This document shows, piece by piece, positions 11,330 to 23,366 of a DNA stretch of 64,000 nt. The notes under the pieces are model-generated. The model saw nothing but the letters and a program-made list of their open reading frames with translations. It was not told where the DNA came from and did no database searches. Positions within the stretch are counted from its first letter, which is position 1. Each line of letters begins with the position of its first letter. The DNA comes from Anodontia alba (lineage: Eukaryota > Mollusca > Bivalvia > Lucinida > Lucinidae): positions 1,913,552 through 1,977,551 of the forward strand of contig OZ024826.1 of assembly GCA_964016985.1 (NCBI GenBank), given 5' to 3'. A program made the position numbers and the translations under genes.

Positions 11330-11640
11330 AGGTGTTAGTCTTACTCTTTGTTGCTTTGTGGTTTATTCTGCGGGGCGGTTTGTTGTGTGTCTTTCCGTGT
11401 CATTTTGTTCTTGTGTTTTTTCAGTCCTTTTAGTATTGCGATTACCTCGCTTGGGGAAGAGAGAGCTAATCTTAGTGCTTTTCGTATGTTTGTTCGGTTT
11501 GTGCTTGTTTAGATTTGTCGGTTTCCTCTTCCTCTTGGGGTCTGGGAAGGGCTGCGGTTTGTGATTGTGGCACTCCCTGGACTTTTCTCTTACCTTTTTT
11601 TCAACTATAACACTAAAACTATTATTGACACATTTAAATT
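11330..11640 (+). repeat. Family G dispersed repeat
   Basis: It matches 34715-34985 inverted over about 270 bp (GTTGCTTTGTGGTTTATTC, GGGCTGCGGTTTGTGATTG). The Lys/Arg-rich open stretch on its minus strand is a by-product. Confidence 0.8.
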
Positions 11641-11730
11641 CTGTCTGCAATTAAATAAAATATATTTTTGTGTAAAACAAACATAAATTCAGCGAGTCTC
11701 ATCTGTTATTGGCCAAAGGGAGTCAAACAT

Positions 11731-11837
11731 CCCAGCTGGCATTCTTTATAAATCTACCGCGGGCCGTTTTCGGCCCGTCAGCTACCCTGACGGGCCGATA
11801 ACGGCCCGCTATAGATTTATAAAGACTGCTTACTGGG
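11731..11837. mobile_element. Family B palindromic element (copy 1)
   Basis: A ~107-bp nearly perfect palindrome, CCCAGCTGGCATTC...TACTGGG, with arms containing GGGCCGTTTTCGGCCC sub-palindromes and a CTACC loop. Confidence 0.85.
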
Positions 11838-11838
11838 A

Positions 11839-11895
11839 TTTGTTGTTGTTTGTTTTGTTGTTGTCGTTGTCGTTGTTGTTGTTGTTGTTGTTGTT
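11839..11895. repeat. (GTT)n-like tract
   Basis: TTGTTGTTTG and GTCGTTGTTGTTGTTG repeats immediately after a family B element. Confidence 0.9.
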
Positions 11896-12280
11896 TATGA
11901 AATATAGCCTTTGGCTTCAGTATATGTTTTGCTGGTCCCAGTGCATCCACCCAAATTGGTACCTTGTTCCCTATAGCTGTTTGACGCATCGTCGTGAGTG
12001 CATAATATTTGTTATTCAACACACAGTCCACTCAACCAAGACATTTCAAAGGTAAATAACTTTGATGTGGGAACACTTGCCTCCGTCCCACTTAGATCCA
12101 TTCTTAACGGAGAAGAAAACGTTTCTCCTGGAGTACAAATTCCTTCCTTAAAGGGTTAGTAGTATTTGTAAAGGATTTAAATATTGGAGAGGCAGTTTCA
12201 TGTCTGCAAAAGTTATCTCCTTTTCCAAACGACGACAAAATCTTTCAGACACAGCCATTTGCCTTAATGCTTAGCACTCT
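11896..12280. other. Interval with no recognised feature
   Basis: No coding or repeat signal recognised before the family H fragment. Confidence 0.5.
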
Positions 12281-12524
12281 GAGCAAAACTTTCAGCAGAC
12301 GACATTTTAAAGTATTTTTTTTTCTGTTCTTCCCCAGAAAACAGGTTTTGAGTTTTCATGCAAATTGTCTCAATCAGAGATATTTGCATGAAATGTAAAA
12401 ACCTGTTGGCTGAGGAAATTGATAAAGATATCACCAACCGCTAGTTTGCTGAATTAGCCTAGAGTACGGTTAAGGTTAAAAATGTTTCTGATAACTATTT
12501 GCTAATACCTGCATGACCCTAAGA

Positions 12525-13300
12525 GGCAATGTAAATAAACGCCCATGTTAATACGTGCCTATGTAAATACGTGCCTATGTTAATACGTATCTATGTTAAT
12601 ACGTGCCTATGTTAATACGTGCCTGTGTAAATAAGTGTCAGTGTGAATAAGTGCATAAGTAAATGAGTGCCTATGTAAATGTACATATGTAACATTACGA
12701 AAACATACCTATATAATTTTGACCCCCTTAAACCCCACTTTTGTATAGTAAAACTGGGGTTTACAGGGGTATACATTATTTTTCTTATTTCTGCTCAAAA
12801 ATATAGATTGTGGGTACTCGTTAGAACCGCCTCCTCGAGGCGGTTCGAAGGCGGTTCTAACGGGTACCCACAATCTTTGTTTTGAGCAGAAATATGAAAA
12901 ATATCAGAGTTTTTTGTCTGAAATTTTTCAGTTTTTGGAGGTGAAATTTTCAATATATTTGAATAGGCGTGTTTTCGTAATGAAACAAGTGTCCATCTAA
13001 ATAAGTACATATGTAAATACGTGTCTATGAAAATATGTGCCGATGTTAATAATGCTAATGTAAAAACGTGCCTCTGTAAATAAGTGCCAAAGTAAATACG
13101 TGCCTATGTAACTAAGTGTCAATGTAAATTAGTGTAAATGTAAATAAGTGGCTATGTAAATAAGTGTCAATGTTAATAAGTGGCTAATGTGAATAAGTGC
13201 ATATGTAAATAAGTGCTAATGTAAGTAAGTGCATATGTAAATAAGTGCCAATGTGTAAATAAGTTTCTGTAAATAAATGTCAATGTAAATAAGTTTCTGT
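12525..13300. repeat. ~16-bp tandem array interrupted by HP-A copy 4
   Basis: Units of TAAATACGTGCCTATG and TAAATAAGTGCCAATG run 12525-12690 and 12985-13300. They form the sequence just upstream of the FDPWPEP exon acceptor. Confidence 0.88.
12693..12982 (-). mobile_element. HP-A copy 4, inserted in a 16-bp tandem array
   Basis: Full-length, reverse orientation. The ~16-bp array continues on both sides, so the element landed in it. The tip has an extra partial copy (GGTTCGAAGGC). Confidence 0.9.
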
Positions 13301-13338
13301 GTAAATTAGAAATGAGAAATGTTCTTTGTGTATTCTAG

Positions 13339-13549
13339 GGCAGTACAGTTTGACCCCTGGCCAGAGCCAGATCCATTCTGGCGTCGTCGGTATGGTCGGT
13401 TTGATCCTTGGCCAGAGCCAGATCCATTCTGGCGCCGTCGGTTTGATCCTTGGCCGGAGCCTAGTTATGCCTTTGGTCGTTCGTTTCTTCGAGAGGATCC
13501 TTTCCCTGAGCTGGATCCATTTCGTCGGCGATTTATTCAACCAGCCTGA
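13339..13549 (+). CDS. C-terminal exon of an unrecognised protein with FDPWPEPDPFWRRR repeats
   Basis: A good acceptor (TTCTTTGTGTATTCTAG, ending at 13338) precedes an open stretch of 69 codons in phase 2 (first full codon 13340), ending at TGA 13547-13549. It encodes FDPWPEPDPFWRRR, a YGR linker, a second identical copy, then FDPWPEPSYAF and later DPFPELDPFRRR. Where the repeats align, the DNA differs at GAC/GAT, CCC/CCT, CGT/CGC and CCA/CCG, all silent third positions. That is what protein-level selection would leave and is hard to explain by simple duplication. The product tail is rich in Pro, Asp, Trp, Phe and Arg and looks extended rather than globular. I recognise no family; secretion, matrix or peptide roles would be guesses. 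The upstream intron is a ~16-bp tandem array, and no polyadenylation signal is evident just downstream. Confidence 0.55.
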
Positions 13550-14024
13550 TCTGATCTTTCGTCGAACTCGCCTCCTTCAGGTCTGGAGATGACAAAAATC
13601 AAAGCACTTTCAAACAGTGGCATATATTTTAGACATAGAATTATAAAACAAGAACAAAAAAAAACTTTGCTCAGTTTGCCTACAAAGGTCAGTTTTTATG
13701 TATGTCGTTTTCAGGATTGTATGTGCCAACCTTTCCTCCCTGAGTTTCTGAAGTGGACGTTTCCATAAATGAATTTGAACTTGTCCACTGATAGGGTTTA
13801 TCATTCCAGAAGTAGTCATCGCCTATATGTCTGTCGACTTTTTGAGACGCGTGATGGAAAATTTTACCTTAGCATATAGGAGAACAGTAGACTGTCAGAC
13901 TAGTCTGCATATTCCTATAGCCTGGTCAGTGTCTTAGTTCTTCGCCAGTGGTTTCTGCAGGTTGGTTTTTAACCAAACAAAACATTTAACATTCTTAGCC
14001 TGGCAGACCAAGATTACTACCTGT
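13550..14024. other. 3' flank of the FDPWPEP exon
   Basis: Family F fragment at 13720-13805; no canonical AATAAA in the first 150 bp after the stop codon. Confidence 0.5.
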
Positions 14025-14091
14025 GCAAACAGCGTAGATCCAGATGAGACGGCTCGTTACGAGCCGTCTCATCTGGATCTACACTGTTTGT
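14025..14091. repeat. Family D hairpin (copy 1)
   Basis: GCAAACAGCGTAGATCCAG ... CTGGATCTACACTGTTTG with GAGACGGCTC stem and a GTTAC loop region. Confidence 0.82.
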
Positions 14092-14221
14092 CATTTTTTT
14101 TTTTTTTTTACTTTAGACTAAAATCTCCTATTTTGTATCAGTGGACGTCCAAATTCAAGGGTTTACTTTATATTGTATAAACTAACAGTTTATACATCCA
14201 GTGATATTATATTAGTGATAC

Positions 14222-14335
14222 ATCCAGTAAACAAACAAGGTCGTAACAACGTGTTTTCGACGTCACTGCGACGTCATGTGGTATCGCCACGACGTCGAAA
14301 AGACGTTGTTACGACGTTGTTTGTTTACCGGGTAT
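14222..14335. mobile_element. Family C-like palindrome
   Basis: Arms AAACAAACAAGGTCGTAACA and inverse around a GACGTC-rich centre. The flanks extend the symmetry (TAGTGATA / TATCACTA). Confidence 0.75.
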
Positions 14336-14616
14336 ATCACTAAAGAACAAAAATAAAAGCAAATTAGTACTGTTTTCATTTTTGTATTGTAACATATGTA
14401 CCGTGACATACTTAAATGAATGGAAAAAAACATTACTTCACGTTGCGTTTGTCAATATTGGAGGACTATGAAAGGCGTAATGTCGTATCCATGAAAACAC
14501 AATCCCCCTTTTAACCATGTCATCCCTTAGCTTCTGAGGTACACTCTTCCATCTTTGAATCTGGTCAGAACCATTGTTAAAAATAGGGTCCACAGTCAAA
14601 AATCGGCAGAATGTCC

Positions 14617-14680
14617 CACAGTGTAGATCCTGATGAGACGGCTCATAATGAGCCCTCTTATCAGGATCTACACTGTTTGC
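14617..14680. repeat. Family D hairpin (copy 2)
   Basis: ACAGTGTAGATCCTGATGAG and inverse with a CATAATG tip. Confidence 0.8.
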
Positions 14681-14767
14681 AAAAAAGTGTATTGGTCTGC
14701 ATCGTAACAATGAGTCACGCATGAATGAATGCATCTCCTAAAGCATTAACACTTAACATGCTGTGTA

Positions 14768-15038
14768 TTTGTTTGGGTTGAAGTTTTACGGCCCAGTCAA
14801 CCCAGTGTGGTCATGTCGAGCGCGGTCAGTTTACCTAACCACACGTTTACTGGGCAGGCTTAGTCCTCTAACCAGATTGTGCACATTCTATCGCCAGAAA
14901 CTGACAACTACCCTTCTTGAATCAGCGGAAGGGAGAGAATGACTGTAGAAAATATTTCATGATCAATCTCCACGAAAGAATGTTGCCGACTTCGGCTGGG
15001 GTTGAATCCGCGACCTCCTGGTGAGCCACCGAGGCCGG
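14768..15038 (-). repeat. tRNA-derived SINE, second copy
   Basis: Read on the minus strand it has the same head, body and tail as the 39.3-kb SINE, diverged by substitutions and small indels. Confidence 0.75.
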
Positions 15039-15790
15039 CGGCATGCTGTGTGGCATTTTCAGCAGAAGGCAAACTGATGACATTTTTTTATCTCATTTTT
15101 CTGAGAAAATAAGTTTTGACATTTCATGCAAATTGTCTCGGAGTCCTTATTGCTGCAAAAGGAGGGTAGACAGTCTAGGTGAACCGAAAACGCGCAGTCT
15201 GATCAGTGCCTTCGCTAAATTGGATACTATAGAATGTTTCAATGGGGAGCAAATGCCCGGATGAGACCATGTGCATGCGCGGGATGATGTGAATCCTCAC
15301 ATTTCGCGCATGCTCGAGGGCAAGTTTTCGCTTGACGCGGCCCAGGTACGATCAGACAAATTTGCACACATTCTAGGACAAGTAAAGTAATACACAAAGA
15401 TGTAGAAATATCTAACTATTTGAATTTAGCGTTTTACACACTCTGCGTAAAGCCAGCAGACGACATGTGATTGTTTACAAAAAACAGGATCCGCCATTTC
15501 ATTGAAATTGTTTGAACATGATACAATTTGTTTAATGAAATATTAAACCCTATTCAAATCAGAAGACTATCTTCCTACATCAAGTATGAGAACAATGAGG
15601 ACCAAGAAACGTCGAGATCTGTTAGATAATACCAGGGCAGTCTTACTTCCCTTTCTTTTACTGTAACAGCATTTTCAAATTATTTTATATATGCTTTTAA
15701 AGAAAATAAGTCGTGACATTTTATGTGACGATTTACATAAAATGAGCAAGAAAACACTTACTTTACACTTACTGTTGGCCGACAAAAGTT

Positions 15791-16069
15791 CATCACGAAA
15801 ACACGCCTATATAATTTTGACCCCCTTAAACCCCACATTTAGATAGTAAAACTGGGGTTCACAGGGGTATACATTATTTTCCTTTTCTGCTCAAAAACAT
15901 AGATTGTGGGTACTCGTTAGAACCACCTCGCCGAGGCGGTTCTAACGAGTACACACAATCTATGTTTTGAGCAGAAATATGAAAAATATTAACGTTTTTT
16001 TATCTGATTTTTTTTCAGTTTTTGAAGGTGAAATTTTCTATATATTTGAATAGGTGTGTTTTCGTAATG
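15791..16069 (-). mobile_element. HP-A copy 5
   Basis: Full-length, ends CATCACGAAAACACGCC and TTTTCGTAATG; palindrome centre C on the + strand. No flanking duplication beyond chance. Confidence 0.9.
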
Positions 16070-16591
16070 ACCTGTCTCTTTGACATTTTGATTATAATAT
16101 TTATACGTATATATACTTTATAATTGAAAACTGAGCTTCAGGAACACATTTGTCAGAGATATGTAATCTCACCAAAAACTGGAGTTTTACATGCCTGTCT
16201 GTCACTCAGACGGCAAAGTCTGACCACCTTGCATCGGGGGAAAATGATGTTTGGTCCTGTATTCGCCTTAAGGACTACAGTAATAGTCTGATCATATGGG
16301 AGACTAAATAAGAGGTTGAAATACATCGCCCAAGTTTGGATATCGGCGATCGTGCCTAAAAGGCAGTCTTATTTCAACTGATACCCACCTTCAACGCCAC
16401 CTAAACTGACTGACTGATACAACAACCTCCGGAAGATCTCCTTACGATTTTCTTTTCACAACAATACGGTGTTGCGCGTGTGGAGATAAGCAGCCGTGTC
16501 CAGCCAAGAGGATACAAGGGAAACAACTCCAACACTGTCGTTCAAGTAAAGAACAGGAGATTTGTTCCGTTAAGAAATATTTGTGTCTTAT
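16070..16591. other. Interval with no recognised feature
   Basis: Mixed composition; no shared repeat seen. CTGACTGACTGATAC short repeat near 16400. Confidence 0.5.
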
Positions 16592-16660
16592 TCCCCACCC
16601 CCCCCCCTCCCCACCCCCCCCCCCCCCCGCCCCCTACACACACACACACACACAGAGAGA
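16592..16660. repeat. C-rich and (CA)n tract
   Basis: CCCC-rich 16592-16633, then (CA)n and GAGAGAAAA. Confidence 0.9.
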
Positions 16661-16814
16661 AAAAAAAAGGCTTTGATATTTCAGGCAAATTGTTTTTCTA
16701 GCTATTTTCTTTAAGGAGACAATTTGCATGAAATGTGAACGCCTATTTTCTGGAGAAAACAAAATAAGAAAGTATTATTAAATTTTCGTCTGCTGAATTT
16801 TCCCAGAGAGTGGT

Positions 16815-17050
16815 AAAAAAGATTAATACATTGGGCATCGTCAAGTGAAAAAGTGCCTTCAAACATGCGCAGAATGCGCAGATCATTTGCGCATGCGCAA
16901 AGTTTCATCAGGGCCTTGGCTCTCCATCCAATCATTCTTTAGTATCCAATGTTTTTGTTATCTGACAGTGAAGGTTCTGATCAGACTGATCTGAATATTC
17001 GCTGTCGGCACATGATCGAAAGGCATATTTTTGCTTGGTGGGTCTCAATT
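16815..17050. repeat. Family E fragment
   Basis: GTGCCTTCAAACATGCGCAG, GCGCATGCGCAAAG, then GTCGGCACATGATCGAAAGG; the same order as at 7.5 kb. Confidence 0.65.
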
Positions 17051-17180
17051 ATGATCTGCGACTTGAGAAAAGATGTCTTCCTGGTTTATTCGAATGGTAA
17101 AGACCCAGATCAGTTTAGATTTTTTTTACCACATTTCAGATTTAATTGACTCCCAACACTATATACTTCAATTCTAGGTA

Positions 17181-17287
17181 CCCAGTCAGCATTCTACGTA
17201 AATCTATATCGGGCCGTCATCGGCCCGTCAGGGTAGCTGACGGGCCGATGACGGCCCGATGTAGATTTACGTAGAATGCTAGCTGGG
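17181..17287. mobile_element. Family B palindromic element (copy 2)
   Basis: CCCAGTCAGCATTCTACG ... GTAGAATGCTAGCTGGG with GGTAG loop. TAGGTA flanks both ends directly, the only copy with a clean flanking direct repeat. Confidence 0.87.
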
Positions 17288-17338
17288 TAGGTAAGGCCAT
17301 GTGATTTAGATATTCCTAGAAAAAAAGCTAAACAATTT

Positions 17339-17404
17339 GCAAACAGTGGAGACCTTGATCAAACGCCGCAAATGTGGCGTCTCATCTGGGTCTGCACTGT
17401 TTGC
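17339..17404. repeat. Family D hairpin (copy 3)
   Basis: GCAAACAGTGGAGACC ... GGGTCTGCACTGTTTGC; arms partly diverged. Confidence 0.75.
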
Positions 17405-17571
17405 CACTTACCCTATTGGGATCTGTAGACTAAAATCGGTTAAGGGGATACACTGTCATGAGAGCGGCTCTGTCAAAATCGTTTTTGCATTGCTCCCTCC
17501 TGAAGAGGGGTCTACTCTTTTCAGAATGAGAGTGGTCTTGTACAGGGAAGCCATTAGAGTGAAAAAGAAGT

Positions 17572-17845
17572 CATCACGAAAACATGTCTATATAATTTTT
17601 ACCTCTTAAACTCCACTTTTATATACTAAAACTGGGGTTTACAGGGGTATACATTATTTTTCTTATTTCTGCTCAAAGACATAGATTGTTGGTACTCGTT
17701 AGAACCGCCTCGTCGAGGCGGTTCTAACGAGTACCCACAGTCTATGTTTTGAGCAGAAATATGAAAAATATCAGAATTTTTTTAACTGAAATGTTCATTT
17801 TTTGGTGTAAAAATTCTCAGTATGTATAGGCATGTTTTCGTAATG
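17572..17845 (-). mobile_element. HP-A copy 6
   Basis: Full-length; palindrome centre T. It abuts a family I repeat fragment on the left. Confidence 0.9.
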
Positions 17846-18101
17846 GGTTGTCTCCTTTGTCAGAAATGGCAGAAAATCACCAAGAGTATCCCTTTCTCTT
17901 TATGTAGAAAAGATATAATAAGCAATGCCAACCCCCAAACTTTTCACCACATAGTTAAGCCAAATTGTCAATTCGTTGCTAAAGCAGGGTAACCTGGCCT
18001 AACAGTGGTGATTTTGTTTATTCCAGGACCACCTTAGATTCTGTTTAGTCCTAGTTGTTTTTGTGTGATAGCGCCATCAATACTAATACGTAAATATAAA
18101 C

Positions 18102-18218
18102 CAGCTGGCACCTTACGATTATTTATCTCGCATTAATGTCACGCAGCATCGTCGATTTACCGTTATGACGTTGCGTCGACGTTAGTGCAACATTGTTTAA
18201 ACGTCATATGCCCAATAG
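18102..18218. mobile_element. Family C-like palindrome, diverged
   Basis: CCAGCTGGCACC start, GACGTTGCGTCGACGTT core and CATATGCCCAATAGG end; arms imperfect. Confidence 0.55.
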
Positions 18219-18379
18219 GAAGAACTTGGCAGCACAAACAAAAATGATAGGAATAGGAAAGGCCACAGTCATGAAATCCCTTCACAAGGCGTAGGGCAAT
18301 GGTTGAATGACATGAAATGGTATCAGAAAACAACACTTCAAAGATTACAGAACGTACAAAGAAAGAGAAACAGCATAAT

Positions 18380-21300
18380 ACCACCTTGGAACGATCAACA
18401 CCAAAATTGGTGGCATTTATCATCATTGATAATGTCAAAACCCAAACTGGTGGAATTAATCGTCATTGTAATGTCTAAACCGAAACTGGTGGGATTTTTC
18501 GTCATTGATAATGTCAAAACGTAAATTGCGTGGATTTATCGCCATTGATAATGTCAATACCAAAACTGGTGGTATTTATTGCCATTGATAATGTCAATAC
18601 CCAAACTGGTTGGATTTATCGTCATTGATAATGTCAACACCAAAACTGGTGTGATTTGTCGCATTTGATAATGTCAACACCAAAACTGGTGGTATTTACC
18701 GCCATTAATATTGTCAACACCAAAACAAGTGGTATTTACCGCCATTGATAATGTCAACACCAAAGCTGTTGGGATTTATCGCCATTGATAATGTCAACAC
18801 GACAACTGGTGGTATTTACCGCCATTTATATTGTCAACACCCAAACTGGTGGGATTTACCGCCATTAATATTGTCAACACAAAAACAAGTGGTATTTACC
18901 GCCATTGATAATGTCAACACCAAGGCTTGTGGGATTTACGGTAATTGGTAAGAACAACAGCAAACCTGGTGGGTTTGATCGCCATTGATAAGGTCAAAGG
19001 CAAACTTTGTGGGTTTTATCATCATTGATAAGACCAATGGAAATTTGGTGCTATTGATAACATCAACTACACTTCCGGTGGGATTGCTCGCAATTGATAA
19101 GGTCAACGACAAACTTAATGGGATTTACAGTCATTGATAAGGACGACGGAAAAACTAGTGGGATTGATCACCATTGATACGATCAACCGTAAAACTGGTG
19201 GGGGTGGGGATTTATCACGATTGATAAGGTCAACGAAAAAACTAATAGAAATGGTTGCTATTTATAAGATCAACAGCAAACCTTGTAGGATATTTGACGC
19301 TTTGATAAGGTTTACGGCAAACTTGGTGGGATTTATCGCCATTAATAAGTTCAACGGAAAAACCTGTGGGAATGATCGCCATTGAGAAGACCAACCACAA
19401 AAGTGCTTGAATTGATTGCCTTTGATAAGGTCAGCGGGAAAACTGGTGGCAGTTATCGCCATCGGTAAGATCAACAGCAAACATGGTGGGATTTATCGCC
19501 ATTGAAAAGATCAACAGCAGGACTGTTAGTATTTATCGCAATTGAAAGGGTCAACGGAAAAACCTGATGGGATTGATCGCTTTTGATTAGTCAAACGGAA
19601 AAACTTGCGGGACTGATCACCAATGATAAGGTCAACAGAAAAGCTGGTTGGATTGATTGCCATTGATAAATTCAACGCGAAAAAAACTGGTGGAACTGAT
19701 CGCCAATGACAAGATAAACAGCAAAACTGGTCGAATTGATCGCCATTGAAAAGGTCAACAGAATATTTGGTGGTACTTGTCGCCATTGATAAGGTCAACA
19801 GCACACCTGGTGGAATTAATCGCCGTTGATTAGGTCAACAGCAAACATTGGCGGGATTTACCGCCATTGATAAGGTCAACAGTAAAACTGCTGGGACTTA
19901 CTGCTATTGATAAGGTCAACGGAAAATCTGGTGGGATTTATCGCTGTTGATAAGGACAATAGTACACCTGGTGGTATTTATCGCTACTGATAAGGTCAAC
20001 GGAAAGACAGATGGAATTGATCGCCATTGATAAGGTCAACAGCATACTTGGTGGAATTTTTCGCCATTGATAAGGTCAACGTATTTATCGCAGTTGAGGT
20101 CAACGGAAAAAAACTGATCGTCATTTATAAGATCAACAGCACACCTGGCGGGATTTATCGCCATTGATAAAGTCAGCAGCAAAACTGGTGGTATTTATCG
20201 CATTTGAGAAGGCCAAGGAAAAAACTGATGGGATTGATCGCCATTGATAAGGTCAACGGAAAAATCTTGTAGGAATGATCGCCAATGATGAGGTCAACAG
20301 AAAAGCTGGTTGGATTTATTGCCATTGATAAGTTCAACGGAAGAACTGGTGGAATTGACCACCATCGCTAATATCAACAGCAAATTTGGTGGAATTTAAC
20401 GCCATAGAAATGATCAACAGCAAATCTGTTCGTGTTAATCCCAGTTGATAAGGTCAATAGAAAAACTGATGGGATAGATCGTCATTGCTAAGGTCAACGG
20501 AAAAGAACTTGTGGGACTGATCGCCAACGATAACGTCACCAGAACGCTGGTTGGATTGATCGCCATTGATAAGTTCAAGGGAAAAACTGGTGTAATTGAT
20601 CGACATTGATTAGGTAAACAGCACACCTGGTAGGATTTATCGCCATTGATAAGGTCAACAGCAAGACTGGTGGAATAGAACGCCATTAAGTTCAACGGAA
20701 GAACTGGTGGATTTGATCGCCATTGATAAGTTCAACAGTATTTCTTGTGTAATTTATCGCCATTGATATAAGGTAAACAGCTTACATGGCGGTATCCATC
20801 GCCATTGATAAGTCCAACAGCACTCCTGGTGGTATTTTTTTCCATTAATAAAGTCAACAGCACTCCAAGTGAGATTTATAGCCAGTGATAGGGTCAACAG
20901 CACACCTAGTAATATTTATCGACACTGATAAGGTCAACAGCACATCCGGTGGAATTTAACGTCAGTGGTAAGTTCATTGGAAGAACTGGTGGAAATGATT
21001 GCCATCTATAATGTCAACAGCACACCTTGTGGGATTTTTCTTAATTGATAAGATCAGCAGCAAATATGGTTGGATTTATCGCAGTTTATAAGGTAACCAG
21101 CACACTTCATGGAATGGAATTTATCGCCATTGATAAGTTCAACGGAAGATTGGTTGAACTAATCGCCAATGATAAAGTGAACAGCACACATGGTGGTATT
21201 TAGCGCCATTGATAAGGTCAACAGCACACCTGGTGGAATCAATCGCCGTCGATAAGGTCAACAATACGCCTGGTGGGATTTACCGCTTTTGATAAGGTCA

Positions 21301-21995
21301 ACAGCAAAACTGGTTGGACTTATTGCTATTGATAAGGCCAACGGAAAAAACTGGTTGGATTTATCGCTATTGATAAGGACAATAGCACATCTGGTTGTAT
21401 CGCCACCGATAAGATCAACGGAAGAACTGGTGGAATTGGTCGCCATTGATAAGGTCAATAGCACACCTTGTAGGATTTATCGCCATTGATAAGGTCAACA
21501 GCAAAACTGGTGGAATAGATCGCCATTGAAAAGTACACTGGAAGAACATGTGGAATTGATCGCTATTGATAAGTTCCACAGAACATCTGTGAAAAGGTCG
21601 ACAGCACACTAGGTGGTATTTATCGCCATTGATAAGGTAAACAGCACACCTGGCGGTATTTAACGTCATTGTTAAGTTCATCGGAAGAACTGGTCGAATT
21701 GATCGCCACACCTGATGGGATTTTTTGCAACTGATAAGAACAGCAGCAAATGTGGTTTGATTAATAGCCATGGACAATGTCAACAGCACACATAGTGGAA
21801 TTTATCGGCTTTGATAAGTTCAACGGAAGAATGGTGGTATCTGTCGCCATTGATAAGGTCAACAGCACACCTGGTGGTAATTATCGCCATTGGTAAGTTC
21901 AACAGCACACCTGGTGGGATTTACCGCCATTGATAAGGTGAAAAGCACAGCTGGTTGGATTTATCGCAGTTGATAAGGTCAACAGTGGAATTAGT
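18380..21995. repeat. Diverged 40-bp satellite, about 90 units
   Basis: Consensus parts are GCCATTGATAAGGTCAACAG and CAAAACTGGTGGGATTTATC. The first ~600 bp use ATAATGTCAACACC; later units use ATAAGGTCAACAGC or TTCAACGGAAG, so there are at least two sub-blocks. Units differ by substitutions and small indels. There are no spacers and no long conserved frame. The array covers 3.6 kb. Confidence 0.92.
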
Positions 21996-22071
21996 GGATT
22001 TTATTTATATGAAGAAGAAATGGTAGGTTTTGGGTGAACATACTATTCATGCACCAGACAAAACTGTATCA

Positions 22072-22341
22072 CATCACGAAAACACGCCTATATAATTTTG
22101 ACCCCCTTAAACACCACTTTTGTATAGCAAAAATGGGGTTTACAGGGGTATATATTATTTTTCTTATTTCTGCTCAAAACACAGATTGTGTGTACTCGTT
22201 AGAACCGCCTCGGCGAGGCGGTTCTAACGAGTACCCACAATAAGCAGAAATATGAAAAATATTAGAGTTTTTTTATCTGAAAATTTTCAGTTTTTGGAGG
22301 CGAAATTTTCTATATATTTGAATAGGCGTGTTTTTGTAATG
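22072..22341 (-). mobile_element. HP-A copy 7
   Basis: Full-length apart from a 12-nt loss in the second palindrome arm (ACAATAAGCAGAAAT). Centre G. It lies just past the 40-bp satellite. Confidence 0.9.
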
Positions 22342-22564
22342 ACCTATAGAGGCCTTATTAGTGTGTTTGACGGGAATGGAGACACTTGATATATAATAAA
22401 GGTATTATAACTGTTGTCGCAAACGGTCACTTTAGACAACAATCTAATGTCAAGAATGACTATAAAGTTTAAACACCTGTGTAAATGTACAATTTTAAAG
22501 CACAGCTCTGTAACCAAGACGTTTTTGTTGCCTTTTTCTGATTTCTGTTTACTTTATGGTGTTC

Positions 22565-22760
22565 ATGAATAGCGTCTCTCTGAGGCGCTTCTTATACGCA
22601 CCATAGCGTATGTTTTTGTACATAAGGTAAGAAGAAGAATATTTATTTTGTTATCCCTCTTAACCAGAGCTATATGCCATGGCATTTTCAACATCATATA
22701 CACTGAGAAATATTTTGGTTATTACGTAAAACTGAAACATATTTATGAAGTCAAAATGCT
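22565..22760 (+). repeat. Family J dispersed repeat with GAGGCG palindrome
   Basis: It shares GTATGTTTTTG..., TTATCCCTCTTAACCAGAGC and TTTTGGTTATTACGT with 27470-27680. The head has GCGTCTCTCTGAGGCGC. Confidence 0.6.
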
Positions 22761-22962
22761 GCTAGAAGTTGAAAAACGCATTGGAACTCGGCTTATTCAA
22801 AAGTTTTCAAAAAAAACATCTGCTAATGTAGATCCTCTATGTCCCTGTTTTCACTATACACATTACATAGACTTTTAATCAGCACAAAATATTGTGATGA
22901 AATTTCTTACCTGTTAGTATTTACAATCGGTAGCTTCTGTCAACAGCCTATAACTTTTCTGT

Positions 22963-23008
22963 CACACACACACACAAACACACACACACACACCATAAAA
23001 TGCACAGA

Positions 23009-23065
<57 letters not shown>
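22963..23065. repeat. (CA)n then (TC)n microsatellites
   Basis: CA-rich run at 22963-22993 and TC run at about 23010-23066. Confidence 0.95.
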
Positions 23066-23069
<4 letters not shown>

Positions 23070-23366
23070 GGTGCTGTGACTTAGTAACATTCAAAAAAAA
23101 GCTAATACTTGCGTAAGCTTTTGATTTGTGCCCCTTTGTTCTTTTTTTCTGAGCAGACAAAGTCTTTCGTTGAAAACAATAATGTTTTGAACATTTTATT
23201 GAAATAGAAAAAAAATAGACAGCATATAAAATCGTGAGTTAATTTGATCTTTAAAGAATAGAATATATGGAAAAATATATAATTATACTTCCAAATTTGC
23301 AGCCTTAATTACCGTATGGTAATGAAATATTTTACATATTTGAAACTAGCAATCGCTGTTTGATAA
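23070..23366. other. Interval with no recognised feature
   Basis: AT-rich with no coding signal. Confidence 0.5.

Noticed and set aside
11363..11650. Lys/Arg-rich 95-codon open stretch on the minus strand
   Set aside because: Coincides with a dispersed repeat present inverted at 34.7 kb; no start context or domain.
13280..13540. Minus-strand open stretch with IWLWPRIKPT repeats
   Set aside because: Silent-site differences favour the plus-strand frame; the minus frame is its shadow.
18380..21995. CRISPR-like regular repeats (also 8263-10458)
   Set aside because: Units abut without unique spacers and the genome is eukaryotic; these are tandem satellites.
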